From assembly GCA_910575665.1 (NCBI GenBank), contig CAJTFB010000006.1, positions 1 through 64,000 of the forward strand: 64,000 nucleotides of DNA, written 5' to 3'. Numbering within the stretch: the first letter of the stretch is position 1; every line of letters begins with the position of its first letter. The translations under genes were made by a program, and so were the position numbers. This DNA is from Eubacteriaceae bacterium. GTDB lineage: Bacteria > Bacillota > Clostridia > Lachnospirales > Lachnospiraceae. Positions 43,573 to 52,547 of the stretch are shown here, one piece after another. The notes beneath the pieces were generated by a model, which made no database searches, was not told where the DNA came from, and was given only the letters and a program-made list of their open reading frames with translations.

Positions 43573-44802
43573 ATGGACGAAAAAGAACAGTTTGGCAAAC
43601 TGGAGCAGGCATTACAGGATTTGAGAGATGGGAAACTGATCCTTGTGATTGATGACCCGGAGCGGGAAAATGAAGGAGATCTGATCTGTGCGGCAGAGCA
43701 TGCCACGCCAGAAAATGTGAATGCCATGGCAAGTCTGGCAAAGGGGCTGATCTGTATGCCCATGAGCCAGCAGATGTGTGAAAAGCTGGGGCTCAACCAG
43801 ATGGTGGAGGTAAATACGGATAACCATACCACCGCGTTTACGGTATCCATTGATCACGTGGATACTACGACGGGAATCTCGGCATTTGAGAGATCTTTGA
43901 CGGCGATAAAAACCGTGGAAAAGGAAGCAAAACCGGAGGACTTCCGGAGACCAGGACATATGTTTCCGCTGGAGGCGAGAGAGGGCGGCGTCCTCAAACG
44001 GGCGGGACACACGGAAGCGACGGTGGATCTCATGAAACTGGCGGGGCTGAAAGAATGCGGTCTCTGCTGTGAGATCATGAGAGAAGACGGTACCATGATG
44101 CGTACCACGGAACTACTTGAGTTTGCCAGGGAGCACGGGTTTACTGTGATTACCATCGAAGAGATCATACGCCACAGACTAGAAGAGGAGAGTCTCGTGG
44201 AAAAGGAAGCAGATGCGAAGCTTCCCACAAAGTTTGGCGATTTCCGGATCCATGGCTATGTAAATAAATTAAATGGAGAACACCATGTGGCGCTGACGAT
44301 GGGAGATATTTCCGACGGCGAACCGGTGCTGTGCCGGGTGCATTCGGAGTGTCTCACAGGAGATGTATTTGGCTCTAGACGATGCGACTGTGGAGAGCAG
44401 TTAGAGAGCGCCATGAAACAGATCGCGGCAGAGGGCCGGGGAATTCTTTTGTATATGCGCCAAGAGGGCCGGGGAATCGGCCTCATCAATAAATTAAAGG
44501 CATATGAGCTGCAGGAGCAGGGATATGATACGGTGGAGGCAAATGTAAAACTGGGGTTTGCACCAGATCTCAGGGAATATGGGATTGGCGCCCAGATCTT
44601 ATATGACCTCGGTGTAAAGCAACTGCGTCTGCTGACCAATAATCCCACCAAAATCACCGGCCTCAGCGGCTATGGGATAAAGATTCTGGAGCGGGTGCCC
44701 ATTCAGATCGAACCGAAGAGAGAAGATTTCAAATATCTTCTGACGAAACAGGAAAAAATGCAGCATATGACAAATTATAAAAAAGAAATGGAGGGGTGTT
44801 AG
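43573..44802 (+). CDS. ribBA: DHBP synthase / GTP cyclohydrolase II
   Basis: A 409-aa bifunctional enzyme. The N-terminal half (about 1-205) has [11 protein letters not shown] and GHTEATVDL of dihydroxybutanone phosphate synthase. The C-terminal half has the zinc site [19 protein letters not shown] and the catalytic RQEGRGIGL. It makes both riboflavin precursors. AGCAGGAGG precedes the ATG. Its last residues (KEMEGC) differ from the duplicated copy, which would read KEMEEK: the present stop lies in duplicated ribH sequence. Confidence 0.96.
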   Translation: MDEKEQFGKLEQALQDLRDGKLILVIDDPERENEGDLICAAEHATPENVNAMASLAKGLICMPMSQQMCEKLGLNQMVEVNTDNHTTAFTVSIDHVDTTTGISAFERSLTAIKTVEKEAKPEDFRRPGHMFPLEAREGGVLKRAGHTEATVDLMKLAGLKECGLCCEIMREDGTMMRTTELLEFAREHGFTVITIEEIIRHRLEEESLVEKEADAKLPTKFGDFRIHGYVNKLNGEHHVALTMGDISDGEPVLCRVHSECLTGDVFGSRRCDCGEQLESAMKQIAAEGRGILLYMRQEGRGIGLINKLKAYELQEQGYDTVEANVKLGFAPDLREYGIGAQILYDLGVKQLRLLTNNPTKITGLSGYGIKILERVPIQIEPKREDFKYLLTKQEKMQHMTNYKKEMEGC

Positions 44803-44903
44803 AAGGAAATGTAGTTTTCAAATATCTTCTGACAATGCAGCATATGACAAATTATAAAAAAGAAATGGAGGAAAAATAAATGAGAGTGTTAGAAGGAAAT
44901 GTA
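44727..44903 (+). repeat. Imperfect 89-bp tandem duplication at the ribBA/ribH junction
   Basis: TTTCAAATATCTTCTGAC occurs at 44727 and 44816 (89 bp apart). GTGTTAGAAGGAAATGTA occurs at 44796 and 44886 (90 bp apart). The block between, including the ribosome site AAATGGAGG, is also doubled, with about 12 bp deleted from the second copy and about 13 bp added near its end. The unit spans the ribBA 3' end and the ribH start. Confidence 0.9.
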
Positions 44904-45344
44904 ATAGGAAATGGAATGAAGGTAGGTATCGTGGCAGCGAGATTTAATGAATTTATCGTTTCCAAGCTGGTGGGAGGGGCAGAGGATGCTCTGAGACGAC
45001 ATGAGGTGGATACAGAAAACAATGTGGATCTGGCCTGGGTCCCTGGCGCATTCGAGATTCCGATGACAGCCCAGAAGATGGCGGAATCTGGAAAGTATGA
45101 TGCCGTGATCTGCCTGGGTGCCGTGATCAAAGGATCTACTTCCCATTATGACTATGTATGCGCTGAGGTGAGCAAGGGAATTGCCACAGTGGGATTGAAG
45201 ACGGGAGTTCCGACGATTTTCGGAGTGATCACGACAGATAATATAGAGCAGGCCATCGAGCGCGCCGGCACAAAGGCCGGAAATAAAGGGTACGATGCGG
45301 CGACCACGGCCATCGAGATGGTAAATCTGATGAAAAAAATCTAA
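44880..45344 (+). CDS. ribH: 6,7-dimethyl-8-ribityllumazine synthase
   Basis: A 154-aa lumazine synthase of normal length. Motifs are [36 protein letters not shown] (active-site His) and [11 protein letters not shown]. It joins the dihydroxybutanone phosphate and pyrimidine branches and forms large capsid-like shells in many bacteria. The ribosome site GGAGG is the second, duplicated copy. It is the last gene of the rib operon. Confidence 0.96.
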   Translation: MRVLEGNVIGNGMKVGIVAARFNEFIVSKLVGGAEDALRRHEVDTENNVDLAWVPGAFEIPMTAQKMAESGKYDAVICLGAVIKGSTSHYDYVCAEVSKGIATVGLKTGVPTIFGVITTDNIEQAIERAGTKAGNKGYDAATTAIEMVNLMKKI

Positions 45345-45360
45345 GAGGGAGGAAATTTCC

Positions 45361-45963
45361 ATGACGATCTTATATCCTCTGTATGGGAATCTATATGTGA
45401 ATATGACCAACCGTTGTCCCTGTGCCTGTACCTTCTGCCTCCGCCAGAATGGGGAGGAGCTGAATGGCTCCGGCAGTTTATGGCTAAAGCAGGAGCCTAC
45501 GGTAGAAGAGGTGAAAGCAGAGTTTGACAAATTTCCGCCGGACACCTATCAGGATCTAGTTTTCTGCGGTTACGGAGAGCCCACGGAACGACTGGAGGAT
45601 CTGCTGGAGGTGGCCGCCTTTGCCAAAGAAAAGTTTGGAAAGAAGATCCGGGTAAATACAAATGGACTTGCCAATCTGATGTATGGAAAAGACGTGACGC
45701 CGATGTTTGAGGGAAAGGTAGATGCCATTTCCATCAGTCTCAATACGCCAGATCCAGAACAATATCTGGAACTTACTAGAAATAAATTTGGTATCGGTTC
45801 CTTTGACGCCATGTTAAAATTTGCAGGAGATGTAAAAAGGTATGTGCCCAGCGTGACGATGACGACTGTGGCGACGACCATCACCGAAGAGGAAGAGGAC
45901 CGGTGCCGAAAGATCTGTGAAGATCTGGGTGTCAGTTACCGGATCCGTTCCTTTGAGAGTTAG
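45361..45963 (+). CDS. Radical SAM protein of the TatD-linked type
   Basis: A 200-aa radical SAM protein. The 4Fe-4S motif CX3CX2C is in NRCPCACTFCLR near residues 18-28, followed by FCGYGEPTERLEDL (the GGE-type SAM motif) and VNTNGL. From memory this matches the small TatD-associated radical SAM family, whose substrate is not known. Here no TatD gene is beside it. GGGAGGAAA precedes the ATG; it is 16 bp after ribH and 12 bp before the esterase, so it may be co-transcribed with both. Confidence 0.85.
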   Translation: MTILYPLYGNLYVNMTNRCPCACTFCLRQNGEELNGSGSLWLKQEPTVEEVKAEFDKFPPDTYQDLVFCGYGEPTERLEDLLEVAAFAKEKFGKKIRVNTNGLANLMYGKDVTPMFEGKVDAISISLNTPDPEQYLELTRNKFGIGSFDAMLKFAGDVKRYVPSVTMTTVATTITEEEEDRCRKICEDLGVSYRIRSFES

Positions 45964-45975
45964 GAGATAGATCAG

Positions 45976-46791
45976 ATGAACAAAATTGACCCAGTGTACT
46001 CTGTACCGGATGGTTTTGACCAGCCAGTACAGGGAAGAAAATACGGGAAGGTGGAGACTATTTCTTATGATTCCACGACCACAGAGACCACGCGGAAGGC
46101 GAGTGTTCTTCTGCCGGCAGAATACGATGACAAAAAGATCTATCCTGTGCTTTATCTTCTTCATGGCATCGGTGGCGATCACAGAGAATGGCTGGAGGGA
46201 ACCCCACAATATGTCATTGGCAATCTGGTGTCGGAGGGGAAGGGCAGGGATATGATCGTGGTCATGCCCAATGTGCGGGCGAGAAAAGACGACCGTGTGC
46301 CGGAAGATGTATACTGTCTTGCGAACACAACTGCCTTTGACAATTTTATCCATGATTTGCGGGACAACCTTATGCCCTATGTCGAGGCAAAATATCCGGT
46401 GGCTAAGGGCAGGGAGAATACGTCGGTAGCCGGGCTCTCCATGGGAGGAAGAGAGGCTTTGTATATCGGCATCACAATGGCAGACCGCTTTGGGAGTATC
46501 GGTGCCTTCTGTCCGGCATTTGGGATTTTTGCCTACGAGGACATATTGTCAGAGCCGGGGCTTTTTACCAGGGAGACATTGAAACTGCCGGATTCCTATA
46601 ATGGAAAAACGCTTCTGCTGATCTGCACCGGAGACCGGGATGAGGTGGTAAAAGAGAATCCCCAGATGTACCACGAGGCTCTGGAAGAAAATGGGACAGA
46701 GCATCTATACTATGTCACGGAGGGCGGCCATGATTTTCAGGTCTGGAAACATGGTCTGTATCAATTTGCGAAGCGGATATTTCAGCGGTAA
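45976..46791 (+). CDS. Alpha/beta-hydrolase esterase (CE1/EstD-like)
   Basis: A 271-aa cytoplasmic esterase. The oxyanion and strand region is PVLYLLHGIGG, the nucleophile Ser lies in VAGLSMGGREAL, the acid is probably Asp in CTGDRDEV, and the catalytic His is in EGGHDFQVWKHGL. Relatives remove acetyl or feruloyl groups from plant xylans, but it has no signal peptide, so imported oligosaccharides would be its likely substrates. GGAGATAG precedes the ATG. Confidence 0.88.
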   Translation: MNKIDPVYSVPDGFDQPVQGRKYGKVETISYDSTTTETTRKASVLLPAEYDDKKIYPVLYLLHGIGGDHREWLEGTPQYVIGNLVSEGKGRDMIVVMPNVRARKDDRVPEDVYCLANTTAFDNFIHDLRDNLMPYVEAKYPVAKGRENTSVAGLSMGGREALYIGITMADRFGSIGAFCPAFGIFAYEDILSEPGLFTRETLKLPDSYNGKTLLLICTGDRDEVVKENPQMYHEALEENGTEHLYYVTEGGHDFQVWKHGLYQFAKRIFQR

Positions 46792-46829
46792 ATCAGGCAG
46801 CGTCAGACTAAGAAAAAGGAGAGAAATCC

Positions 46830-47216
46830 ATGGAGATTGCAACAAGACATTTTGTCCGTCCGGAATATATGAATCATCACAACAGTCTGTATGCGGGATA
46901 CATATCAGAATGGATCACAGAGGCAGCCTTTATCGGGATGGCAAAGGTCATGGGGCATACCAGTCATTTTGTACTGGCGGCGGTCCGAGGGATCAATGTG
47001 ACAAGATCGGTCTATACCGGCAGCATACTAGAACTGGGCTATGAAGTGAAATACATAGGGACTACAAGTGTAGAGCTATCCATTGAAGGAAGAGACTTCC
47101 TCTCCGGCGACATGCACTGTGAGGGAAGCGTGGTTTTTGTCAACGTGGATGATGAGGGGAAAAAGACGCCTCACGGGCTGGAAAGGCTTCCGGGTGTCAG
47201 TGCGCTGGAGAAATAA
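46830..47216 (+). CDS. Acyl-CoA thioesterase-like hotdog protein
   Basis: A 128-aa single hotdog domain. HHNSLYAGYISEWITEAAF has the central hotdog helix with an N-terminal active-site-like Asn/His region, and the later strands GINVTRSVYTGSILELGYEV match the acyl-CoA thioesterase family. It would release free acids from CoA thioesters. AAAGGAGAG precedes the ATG. It lies 25 bp before the MoxR gene and may be in the same transcript. Confidence 0.82.
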   Translation: MEIATRHFVRPEYMNHHNSLYAGYISEWITEAAFIGMAKVMGHTSHFVLAAVRGINVTRSVYTGSILELGYEVKYIGTTSVELSIEGRDFLSGDMHCEGSVVFVNVDDEGKKTPHGLERLPGVSALEK

Positions 47217-47241
47217 GATTGGCGGAAAGAGAAAAGGAGAT

Positions 47242-48207
47242 ATGGCGATGCAGATAGAAGAGGTACAGGAAAGGTCACAGAGGATCTGTGACAATATGGA
47301 GCGGGTTATCCTGGGGAAAAGAGAAGTTATGGAATATGTACTGGCGGCGTTTCTTGCCGGAGGCCACGTTCTTCTGGAGGATGTGCCGGGGACCGGCAAG
47401 ACCATGCTTGCCAAAAGTCTGGCGGCATCCTTTGGCATGAGTTTTAAGCGGGTGCAGTTCACGCCGGATCTCCTGCCCTCGGATGTCACGGGAATTCATT
47501 ATTTTAATCCGAAGACCAGTGAATTTGAATTTCGTCCCGGCGGCATTTTCAGCAATATTCTGCTGGCCGATGAGATCAACCGCGCCACCCCCAGGACCCA
47601 GTCCAGTCTTCTGGAATGTATGGAGGAGGGGCAGGCGACCATTGATGGCGACACCATGAAAGTAGGCGAGCCGTTTTTTGTTATCGCTACCCAGAACCCG
47701 GTGGAGACCAGCGGGACATTTCCTTTGCCGGAAGCCCAGCTGGACCGCTTTATGATGAAGCTCTCCATGGGTTATCCGGCAGAAAAGAGCGAACTAGAGC
47801 TGCTTCGACGGGTGGTGGATGAAGGAGACCTTCTGGCAGAGCTTTCACCAGTGTGTACCCATGAGGAGTTTATACAGATGCAGAAGGCATGTGAACAGGT
47901 TCGTGTACACGATCTGATCCTCGGTTATGTGCTGGAGATCGCGAAAAAGAGCCGTGAGAATAAAAACCTTGCTCTTGGGATCAGTTCCCGGGGGGCTATC
48001 GCTCTGGTGCGGGCGGCACGATGCTATGCGGCGGTGACGGGAAGTGAATTTGTTACGCCGGATATGATCAAAAAGCTGGCGCCGATGGTATTGCCACACC
48101 GAATTCTGCTGGCAGACTCCTACATGAGTGGAAAGGAGCCAGCGGATTATATCCGTGAAATATTAGGCGCTGTGGCGGCGCCGACGGAGGAAGCATTTAG
48201 AGCATGA
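47242..48207 (+). CDS. MoxR-family AAA+ ATPase
   Basis: A 321-aa ATPase. Walker A is EDVPGTGKTM near residue 45, Walker B LLADEINRATPR near 110, sensor 1 IATQNPVE near 150 and the MoxR-type QLDRFMMKLSMGYP. MoxR proteins act as chaperones that load metals or assemble complexes together with DUF58 partners. Start ATG 47242 has AAAAGGAGA before it; earlier in-frame starts lie inside the thioesterase gene. It overlaps the DUF58 gene by 4 bp (ATGA). Confidence 0.94.
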   Translation: MAMQIEEVQERSQRICDNMERVILGKREVMEYVLAAFLAGGHVLLEDVPGTGKTMLAKSLAASFGMSFKRVQFTPDLLPSDVTGIHYFNPKTSEFEFRPGGIFSNILLADEINRATPRTQSSLLECMEEGQATIDGDTMKVGEPFFVIATQNPVETSGTFPLPEAQLDRFMMKLSMGYPAEKSELELLRRVVDEGDLLAELSPVCTHEEFIQMQKACEQVRVHDLILGYVLEIAKKSRENKNLALGISSRGAIALVRAARCYAAVTGSEFVTPDMIKKLAPMVLPHRILLADSYMSGKEPADYIREILGAVAAPTEEAFRA

Positions 48208-49322
48208 GTATAATGATATTGGCAGCAGTTTTGGTGGTGCTGGGCTGTTGGATTGCTATCCTGAGGATGGGATACCAGTATGAGAAGAACTGGACGAAGG
48301 ATTTTGAACTGGAAATTTCCTTTTCCCAGGAACAGGCGGGAGAGGGGGATACCCTCTGGCTCTATGAGGTCATAACCAACAACAAAGAAATGATCCTGCC
48401 AGCGGTCTCCGTGAGATTTAAAACCTCTAAATTTTTAAAATTTGAAGATATGGACAGTGGTTCTGTATCGGATTATTTTTACCGCAATGATGTGATCAGC
48501 GTCAGAGGGTACGAGCAGGTGCGCCGGAAACTACGGATCAAATGTGCCAGACGGGGGATATACTCCATACAGGAAGCGGAGCTCGCTGGCAGGGATTATT
48601 TTCTCCAAAGAACCTATCTGGATAAAAAGGAGGTGGAAGCGGGACTGATCGTATATCCCTCCTTTGTGGGAATCGAGAGGATACTGCCTCTGTTTCAGAA
48701 AAGCTATGGGGATATGAGAACGAGCATTCCCATGTTTGAAGATCCTTTTGAATATGTCGGGGTGAGGGGATACCTGCCGGGGGACAGGATGAACCGGATC
48801 CATTGGAATGCCTCGGCGAAGACCGGAAACTGGCAGGTGAAGACCAGCGCATATAAGGCAGGACAACCGGCTTTGGTCCTGCTGAATCTTGGGTCTCCAG
48901 GGAATTTTATCAATCAGGCTGCCATGGAAGAAAATATAAGGATCGCCTGTTCCCTTGTACATTTTCTGGACCGGCAGGGGCTTGAAACCATGCTGGTGGC
49001 AAATGGCGGCGAGGGATTTCGTCTCCGGGGCAGCGGCAAGGGATATATGGCACAGGTTCGACGAAAGTTGGCGGCGGTGACCTACGAGACTCAGATCCAG
49101 AGCGGCGTGGGGATGCTGCAGAGGGAGCAGGATAATCTGGCTGAAAATGTACATCTCTTTTTCATCTCTTCCCAGGGGAAGCCTGAGATACAGCAGGAAC
49201 TGGCAAAGATCCTGCACCGGGGGATATCTGTGACCTGGGTGGCGGTGACAGCCGGTGGGGAGGACGATACCAGACAGCTGCTTCCGGCGCTGGAGCCCTG
49301 TATTTTCCGATGGAAGGCTTAG
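48204..49322 (+). CDS. DUF58-domain protein
   Basis: A 372-aa protein with one N-terminal membrane helix (MSIMILAAVLVVLGCWIAIL) and a DUF58 domain with the hallmark FVGVRGYLPGD-type segment EYVGVRGYLPGDRMNRIHWNASAKTG near residue 190, split here across that region. DUF58 proteins have a von Willebrand A-like fold and work with MoxR ATPases. Its start overlaps the moxR stop. The genes almost certainly form one complex at the membrane. Confidence 0.9.
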   Translation: MSIMILAAVLVVLGCWIAILRMGYQYEKNWTKDFELEISFSQEQAGEGDTLWLYEVITNNKEMILPAVSVRFKTSKFLKFEDMDSGSVSDYFYRNDVISVRGYEQVRRKLRIKCARRGIYSIQEAELAGRDYFLQRTYLDKKEVEAGLIVYPSFVGIERILPLFQKSYGDMRTSIPMFEDPFEYVGVRGYLPGDRMNRIHWNASAKTGNWQVKTSAYKAGQPALVLLNLGSPGNFINQAAMEENIRIACSLVHFLDRQGLETMLVANGGEGFRLRGSGKGYMAQVRRKLAAVTYETQIQSGVGMLQREQDNLAENVHLFFISSQGKPEIQQELAKILHRGISVTWVAVTAGGEDDTRQLLPALEPCIFRWKA

Positions 49323-49343
49323 CTGGCGAAAGGCGGAGGAGAT

Positions 49344-50501
49344 ATGGAAAAAAATCAAAAAGTTAGGCGACGGTACAATAATATTGTCACCTTTTATTAT
49401 TATCTGGTTGTATGTTATTTCATCATAGCCGGCTCTGTGATGGGCGGTGGTGTTGGAGAGACCGTGATCTTATGTATAATTCTGGGGGCGGCAGGCTATT
49501 TTATTTTTAGCTATCGCAGCAGTCATGAGAGCAGGCGGGAGAGAGAACAAAATAAGGAAAGGAGATGTTATCTTCTTCCCTGGATTCTTGTACTTATCCT
49601 TTCATTTTTCATGCCCGCCGCCTCTGCGGAGGTTTCGCTGGAGAGCCAGAGTGTCAGCCGGATTCAGGGAGTGATCCTCTTTGCCCTGGTACTGTTTATA
49701 TTTTCGGTTTTTCTTTATGCGGAATATTTTCATGAAAAATATTTGACTATATATGCCAATCCCAGTGTAAGCCCGGAAATGTTGAAACGGTTTGAGAAAA
49801 ATACTCTGGCCGGCCTGAAACGAAAGCTGATGACGGCGGGGATCGCTGCCCTGACGATAGGTATCATTGCAGCGGCAGGTATGTCTACAAATGTAGAATT
49901 GGATTCTGTTCCCAGGGAGCGCCAGGAACAGAAAGAGATCGAAAGGAAAGAGAAAACAAAATCCTATCCGATGAAAGCCAGGCAGCGGGAGATTGTGAAG
50001 GAGACGGAAGAAGAGAGAAGTTCTTTTGTTCAGGTCCTGCTTTATGTGTTAGAGAAATTTATGCAGATTCTCATGCTCCTCTTTTTGATCATCGCCGTTC
50101 TATGGATTCTTTATATCATACTCAAAGGCCTGCTCAATTTCAGGCTGCCAGAGTTTGTTTGGAGCGAAGAGAACAAAGAGGTAGAGATGGAGGGTATGGA
50201 TGAGTATATCTCATTGCGACAGACTGTCCGCAGGGAAGTATCCTTTCCAGAAGATGCCAACGGACGGATTCGCCGTTGTTTTTATCGTTATATCTGGAAG
50301 AGGGCGGGAAAACAGGTGGATGTCAGCATGACGCCCTGGGAGCTGGCGGGAGAATATCTGCCAGAAGAACAGGAGGATGGTCTTACAGAGGAGCAGAGGC
50401 AGGTGGTTATCCTCTATGAGAAAGCGAGATACAGCGGAAAAGAATGTACGGAAGAGGAGGCGGAGAGGGTGAGGAAAATCTGCCTTCCCAAAAGGAAATA
50501 G
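49344..50501 (+). CDS. Membrane protein with C-terminal DUF4129-like domain
   Basis: A 385-aa membrane protein. Helices lie near residues 11-32, 35-52, 75-92, 105-122, 165-185 and 232-255. The cytoplasmic C-terminus has RIRRCFYRYIWKRAG and TPWELAGEYL, like the DUF4129 tail found beside MoxR-DUF58 genes. The transglutaminase-like domain often fused in such proteins is absent. AGGCGGAGGAG precedes the ATG. It completes a three-gene operon of unknown function, perhaps cell-envelope assembly. Confidence 0.8.
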   Translation: MEKNQKVRRRYNNIVTFYYYLVVCYFIIAGSVMGGGVGETVILCIILGAAGYFIFSYRSSHESRREREQNKERRCYLLPWILVLILSFFMPAASAEVSLESQSVSRIQGVILFALVLFIFSVFLYAEYFHEKYLTIYANPSVSPEMLKRFEKNTLAGLKRKLMTAGIAALTIGIIAAAGMSTNVELDSVPRERQEQKEIERKEKTKSYPMKARQREIVKETEEERSSFVQVLLYVLEKFMQILMLLFLIIAVLWILYIILKGLLNFRLPEFVWSEENKEVEMEGMDEYISLRQTVRREVSFPEDANGRIRRCFYRYIWKRAGKQVDVSMTPWELAGEYLPEEQEDGLTEEQRQVVILYEKARYSGKECTEEEAERVRKICLPKRK

Positions 50502-50507
50502 TTTATG

Positions 50508-50567
50508 AAAAGAGGGTATCCAGGGAACCTTCCTTATGTGAAGTGTTTCCTTGGACACCCTCTTTTT
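50508..50567. terminator. Bidirectional terminator between the MoxR operon and lysA
   Basis: AAAAGAGGGTATCCAGGGAA pairs with TTCCTTGGACACCCTCTTTT, giving a stem of about 19 bp with A and T runs on either side. It serves both convergent units. Confidence 0.85.
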
Positions 50568-50597
50568 ATATTTGGAGTCCTCTTGATAGAATTTCCA

Positions 50598-51863
50598 TCA
50601 ATATTTCATATCTTTCAGGATATCGCAGAAATCAAAGGTGGAAAAATAATCCTGGGGAGTCTCGCCCCGTCGGATCATCTGTACACTGCCGTCTTCTTTC
50701 AGAAGAAGTTCCGGGGATTTGAGTTTGCCATTGTAATTATATCCCATGGCATAGCCGTGGGCCCCGGTGTCGTGGATCACAAGATAATCTCCGATCTCAA
50801 TCTCTGGAAGCAGGCGGTCCACTGCGAATTTGTCATTGTTTTCACAGAGGGAACCAGTAATATCGTATTTGTGGTCGCAGGGCTCATTTTCTTTGCCAAG
50901 AACGGTGATGTGGTGGTAAGCACCGTACATCGCCGGACGCATAAGGTCACAGGCACAGGTGTTTACACCGGCGTATTCTTTGTAGATATGTTTCTGGTGA
51001 ATACATTTGGTGACGAGATTGCCATAGGGACCCAGCATAAATCGTCCCAGCTCCGTGAAGATCGCCACATCCCCCAGTCCGGCGGGGACAAGGATTTTTT
51101 CAAACTGCGCTCTGACACCCTCGCCAATTATTTTTATATCATTTGGCTTTTTGTCCGGCGTGTAGGGGATTCCGATGCCGCCGGAGAGATTGATAAACCG
51201 GATGTTGGCTCCGGTTTTTTCTTTTAACTCCACCGCCAGCTCAAAAAGGATGCCCGCCAGTGTGGGATAGTAGTCGTTGCTCACGGTATTGCTGGCGATA
51301 AACGCATGAATTCCAAAATATTTGGCGCCAAGGCTCATCAGCTTTTTAAATCCCTCCACAAGCTGTTCTTTCGTAAACCCGTATTTGGCATCTCCAGGGT
51401 TGTCCATGATGTCGGTGCCCAGCTCAAAGACTCCGCCGGGATTGAAACGGCAGCAGATGGTCTCAGGAATGCCAGGACCCTCCGCCAGATAGTCGATATG
51501 TGTATAATCATCCAGATTAATGTAGGCGCCGAGGGCAGCAGCTTTTTGGTACTCTTCCATAGGTGTCACATTGGATGAGAACATGATGTCGTCTCCCTTG
51601 AAGCCAAGGGCTTCTGACATCATCAGCTCTGTCAGGGAAGAACAGTCCACACCACAGCCTTCTTCCTGAAGGATTTTCAGGATAAATGGATTGGGTGTCG
51701 CTTTGACGGCAAAATATTCACGGTAACCTTTATTCCAGGAAAATGCCTCTTTCAAAGCGCGGGCATTTTCACGAATTGCTTTTTCGTCATAAATATGGAA
51801 GGGAGTTGGAAATGTTTTTTCGATTTCCTTTACCTGTTCCAGATTAACGATGGGTTTTTTCAT
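50598..51863 (-). CDS. lysA: Diaminopimelate decarboxylase
   Basis: A 421-aa fold-III PLP enzyme. The PLP lysine is in YFAVKATPNP near residue 53, glycine-rich LSGGIGIPYTP binds the phosphate, and CDLMRPAMYGAYH holds the second active-site segment. It makes L-lysine from meso-diaminopimelate. AGGAGG lies 10 bases before the ATG on the minus strand. It belongs to the clostridial subgroup rather than the classical enterobacterial one. Its 5' leader contains a long hairpin. Confidence 0.94.
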   Translation of the reverse strand: MKKPIVNLEQVKEIEKTFPTPFHIYDEKAIRENARALKEAFSWNKGYREYFAVKATPNPFILKILQEEGCGVDCSSLTELMMSEALGFKGDDIMFSSNVTPMEEYQKAAALGAYINLDDYTHIDYLAEGPGIPETICCRFNPGGVFELGTDIMDNPGDAKYGFTKEQLVEGFKKLMSLGAKYFGIHAFIASNTVSNDYYPTLAGILFELAVELKEKTGANIRFINLSGGIGIPYTPDKKPNDIKIIGEGVRAQFEKILVPAGLGDVAIFTELGRFMLGPYGNLVTKCIHQKHIYKEYAGVNTCACDLMRPAMYGAYHHITVLGKENEPCDHKYDITGSLCENNDKFAVDRLLPEIEIGDYLVIHDTGAHGYAMGYNYNGKLKSPELLLKEDGSVQMIRRGETPQDYFSTFDFCDILKDMKY

Positions 51864-51892
51864 TAATAATTCCTCCTTGTCTGTGTGGCTTT

Positions 51893-51936
51893 AGCCTGAC
51901 GGTGCCAAATCGGGCTCGATTTGGTATCGTCAGGCT
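51893..51936. promoter_or_regulatory. 20-bp hairpin in the lysA leader region
   Basis: Arms 51893-51912 and 51917-51936 pair over 20 bp around a 4-nt loop. The two non-perfect positions are G-U on the + strand but A-C on the minus strand, so the stem is tighter in + strand RNA. It has no T-run. It may be a former terminator or a site for processing. Confidence 0.5.
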
Positions 51937-52008
51937 ACTTTCATAGTATAGCCACATTTATTCGTTCTGTCAATCACAGTGGATAGGAATTTCAACAGAA
52001 AAGATGTC

Positions 52009-52062
52009 TTGACTTAAGTACGAAATCGGACTATAATAACAAAAAGAGTCCGATATCGGACA
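52009..52062 (+). promoter_or_regulatory. marR promoter with two palindromic operators
   Basis: TTGACT at 52009-52014 and TATAAT at 52032-52037 are 17 bp apart. The palindrome AGTACGAAATCGGACT (52017-52032) fills the spacer, and AGTCCGATATCGGACA (52047-52062) covers the transcript start. Both fit AGTNCGANNTCGNAC. The MarR protein should bind both and repress its own operon. Confidence 0.8.
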
Positions 52063-52081
52063 TATGAGAAAGGAGACCGGG

Positions 52082-52546
52082 ATGGAGGATAGAATATGCG
52101 AAGAGTTGAGAGAGTTTAACAAAATTTATAAGGAATTTGATGATCTGTGGCATGAGACTGCCCTGCATATCGGCCTGTCAGACAGTGCTTTTGATATTTT
52201 ATATTCGGTGTACTGTCTTGGGGATGGCTGTCTGCAGAGAGATATTTGCGCATTGTCATTTGGACGGAAGCAGACCATCAATTCGGCGATCCAGAAACTG
52301 GTAAAAGAAGGGCTACTCCGGATGAAACAGGGAAAAGGGAGGGAGATGCATATTTATTTGACGGAAGCGGGGAATACATTTGTGAGACAAAAGGTGGAAC
52401 CTTTGGTGAAGATAGAGAACAGCGTCTGGAGTGAGATGCCACCAGAAGAGAGACAGGAGCTGATCCGGTTGACAAAGCAGTATGTGAATGACTATCGCAT
52501 AAAAATTAGAAAGCTGATTGCAGATCATGTAATAGGAGGGGATTAA
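52082..52546 (+). CDS. MarR-family transcriptional regulator
   Basis: A 154-aa winged-helix regulator. The recognition helix region is LQRDICALSFGRKQTINSAIQKL and the wing lies around KGREMHIYLTEAG. ATG 52082 with AAAGGAG upstream is preferred over ATG 52064, which precedes the ribosome site. It lies two bases before a MATE pump gene. With two palindromes over its promoter it is very likely an autorepressor released by a compound the pump exports. Confidence 0.92.
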   Translation: MEDRICEELREFNKIYKEFDDLWHETALHIGLSDSAFDILYSVYCLGDGCLQRDICALSFGRKQTINSAIQKLVKEGLLRMKQGKGREMHIYLTEAGNTFVRQKVEPLVKIENSVWSEMPPEERQELIRLTKQYVNDYRIKIRKLIADHVIGGD

Positions 52547-52547
52547 A

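Noticed and set aside
50505-51227. 240-codon + strand frame opposite lysA
   Set aside because: It starts in the terminator stem and mirrors lysA, whose PLP motifs are certain.
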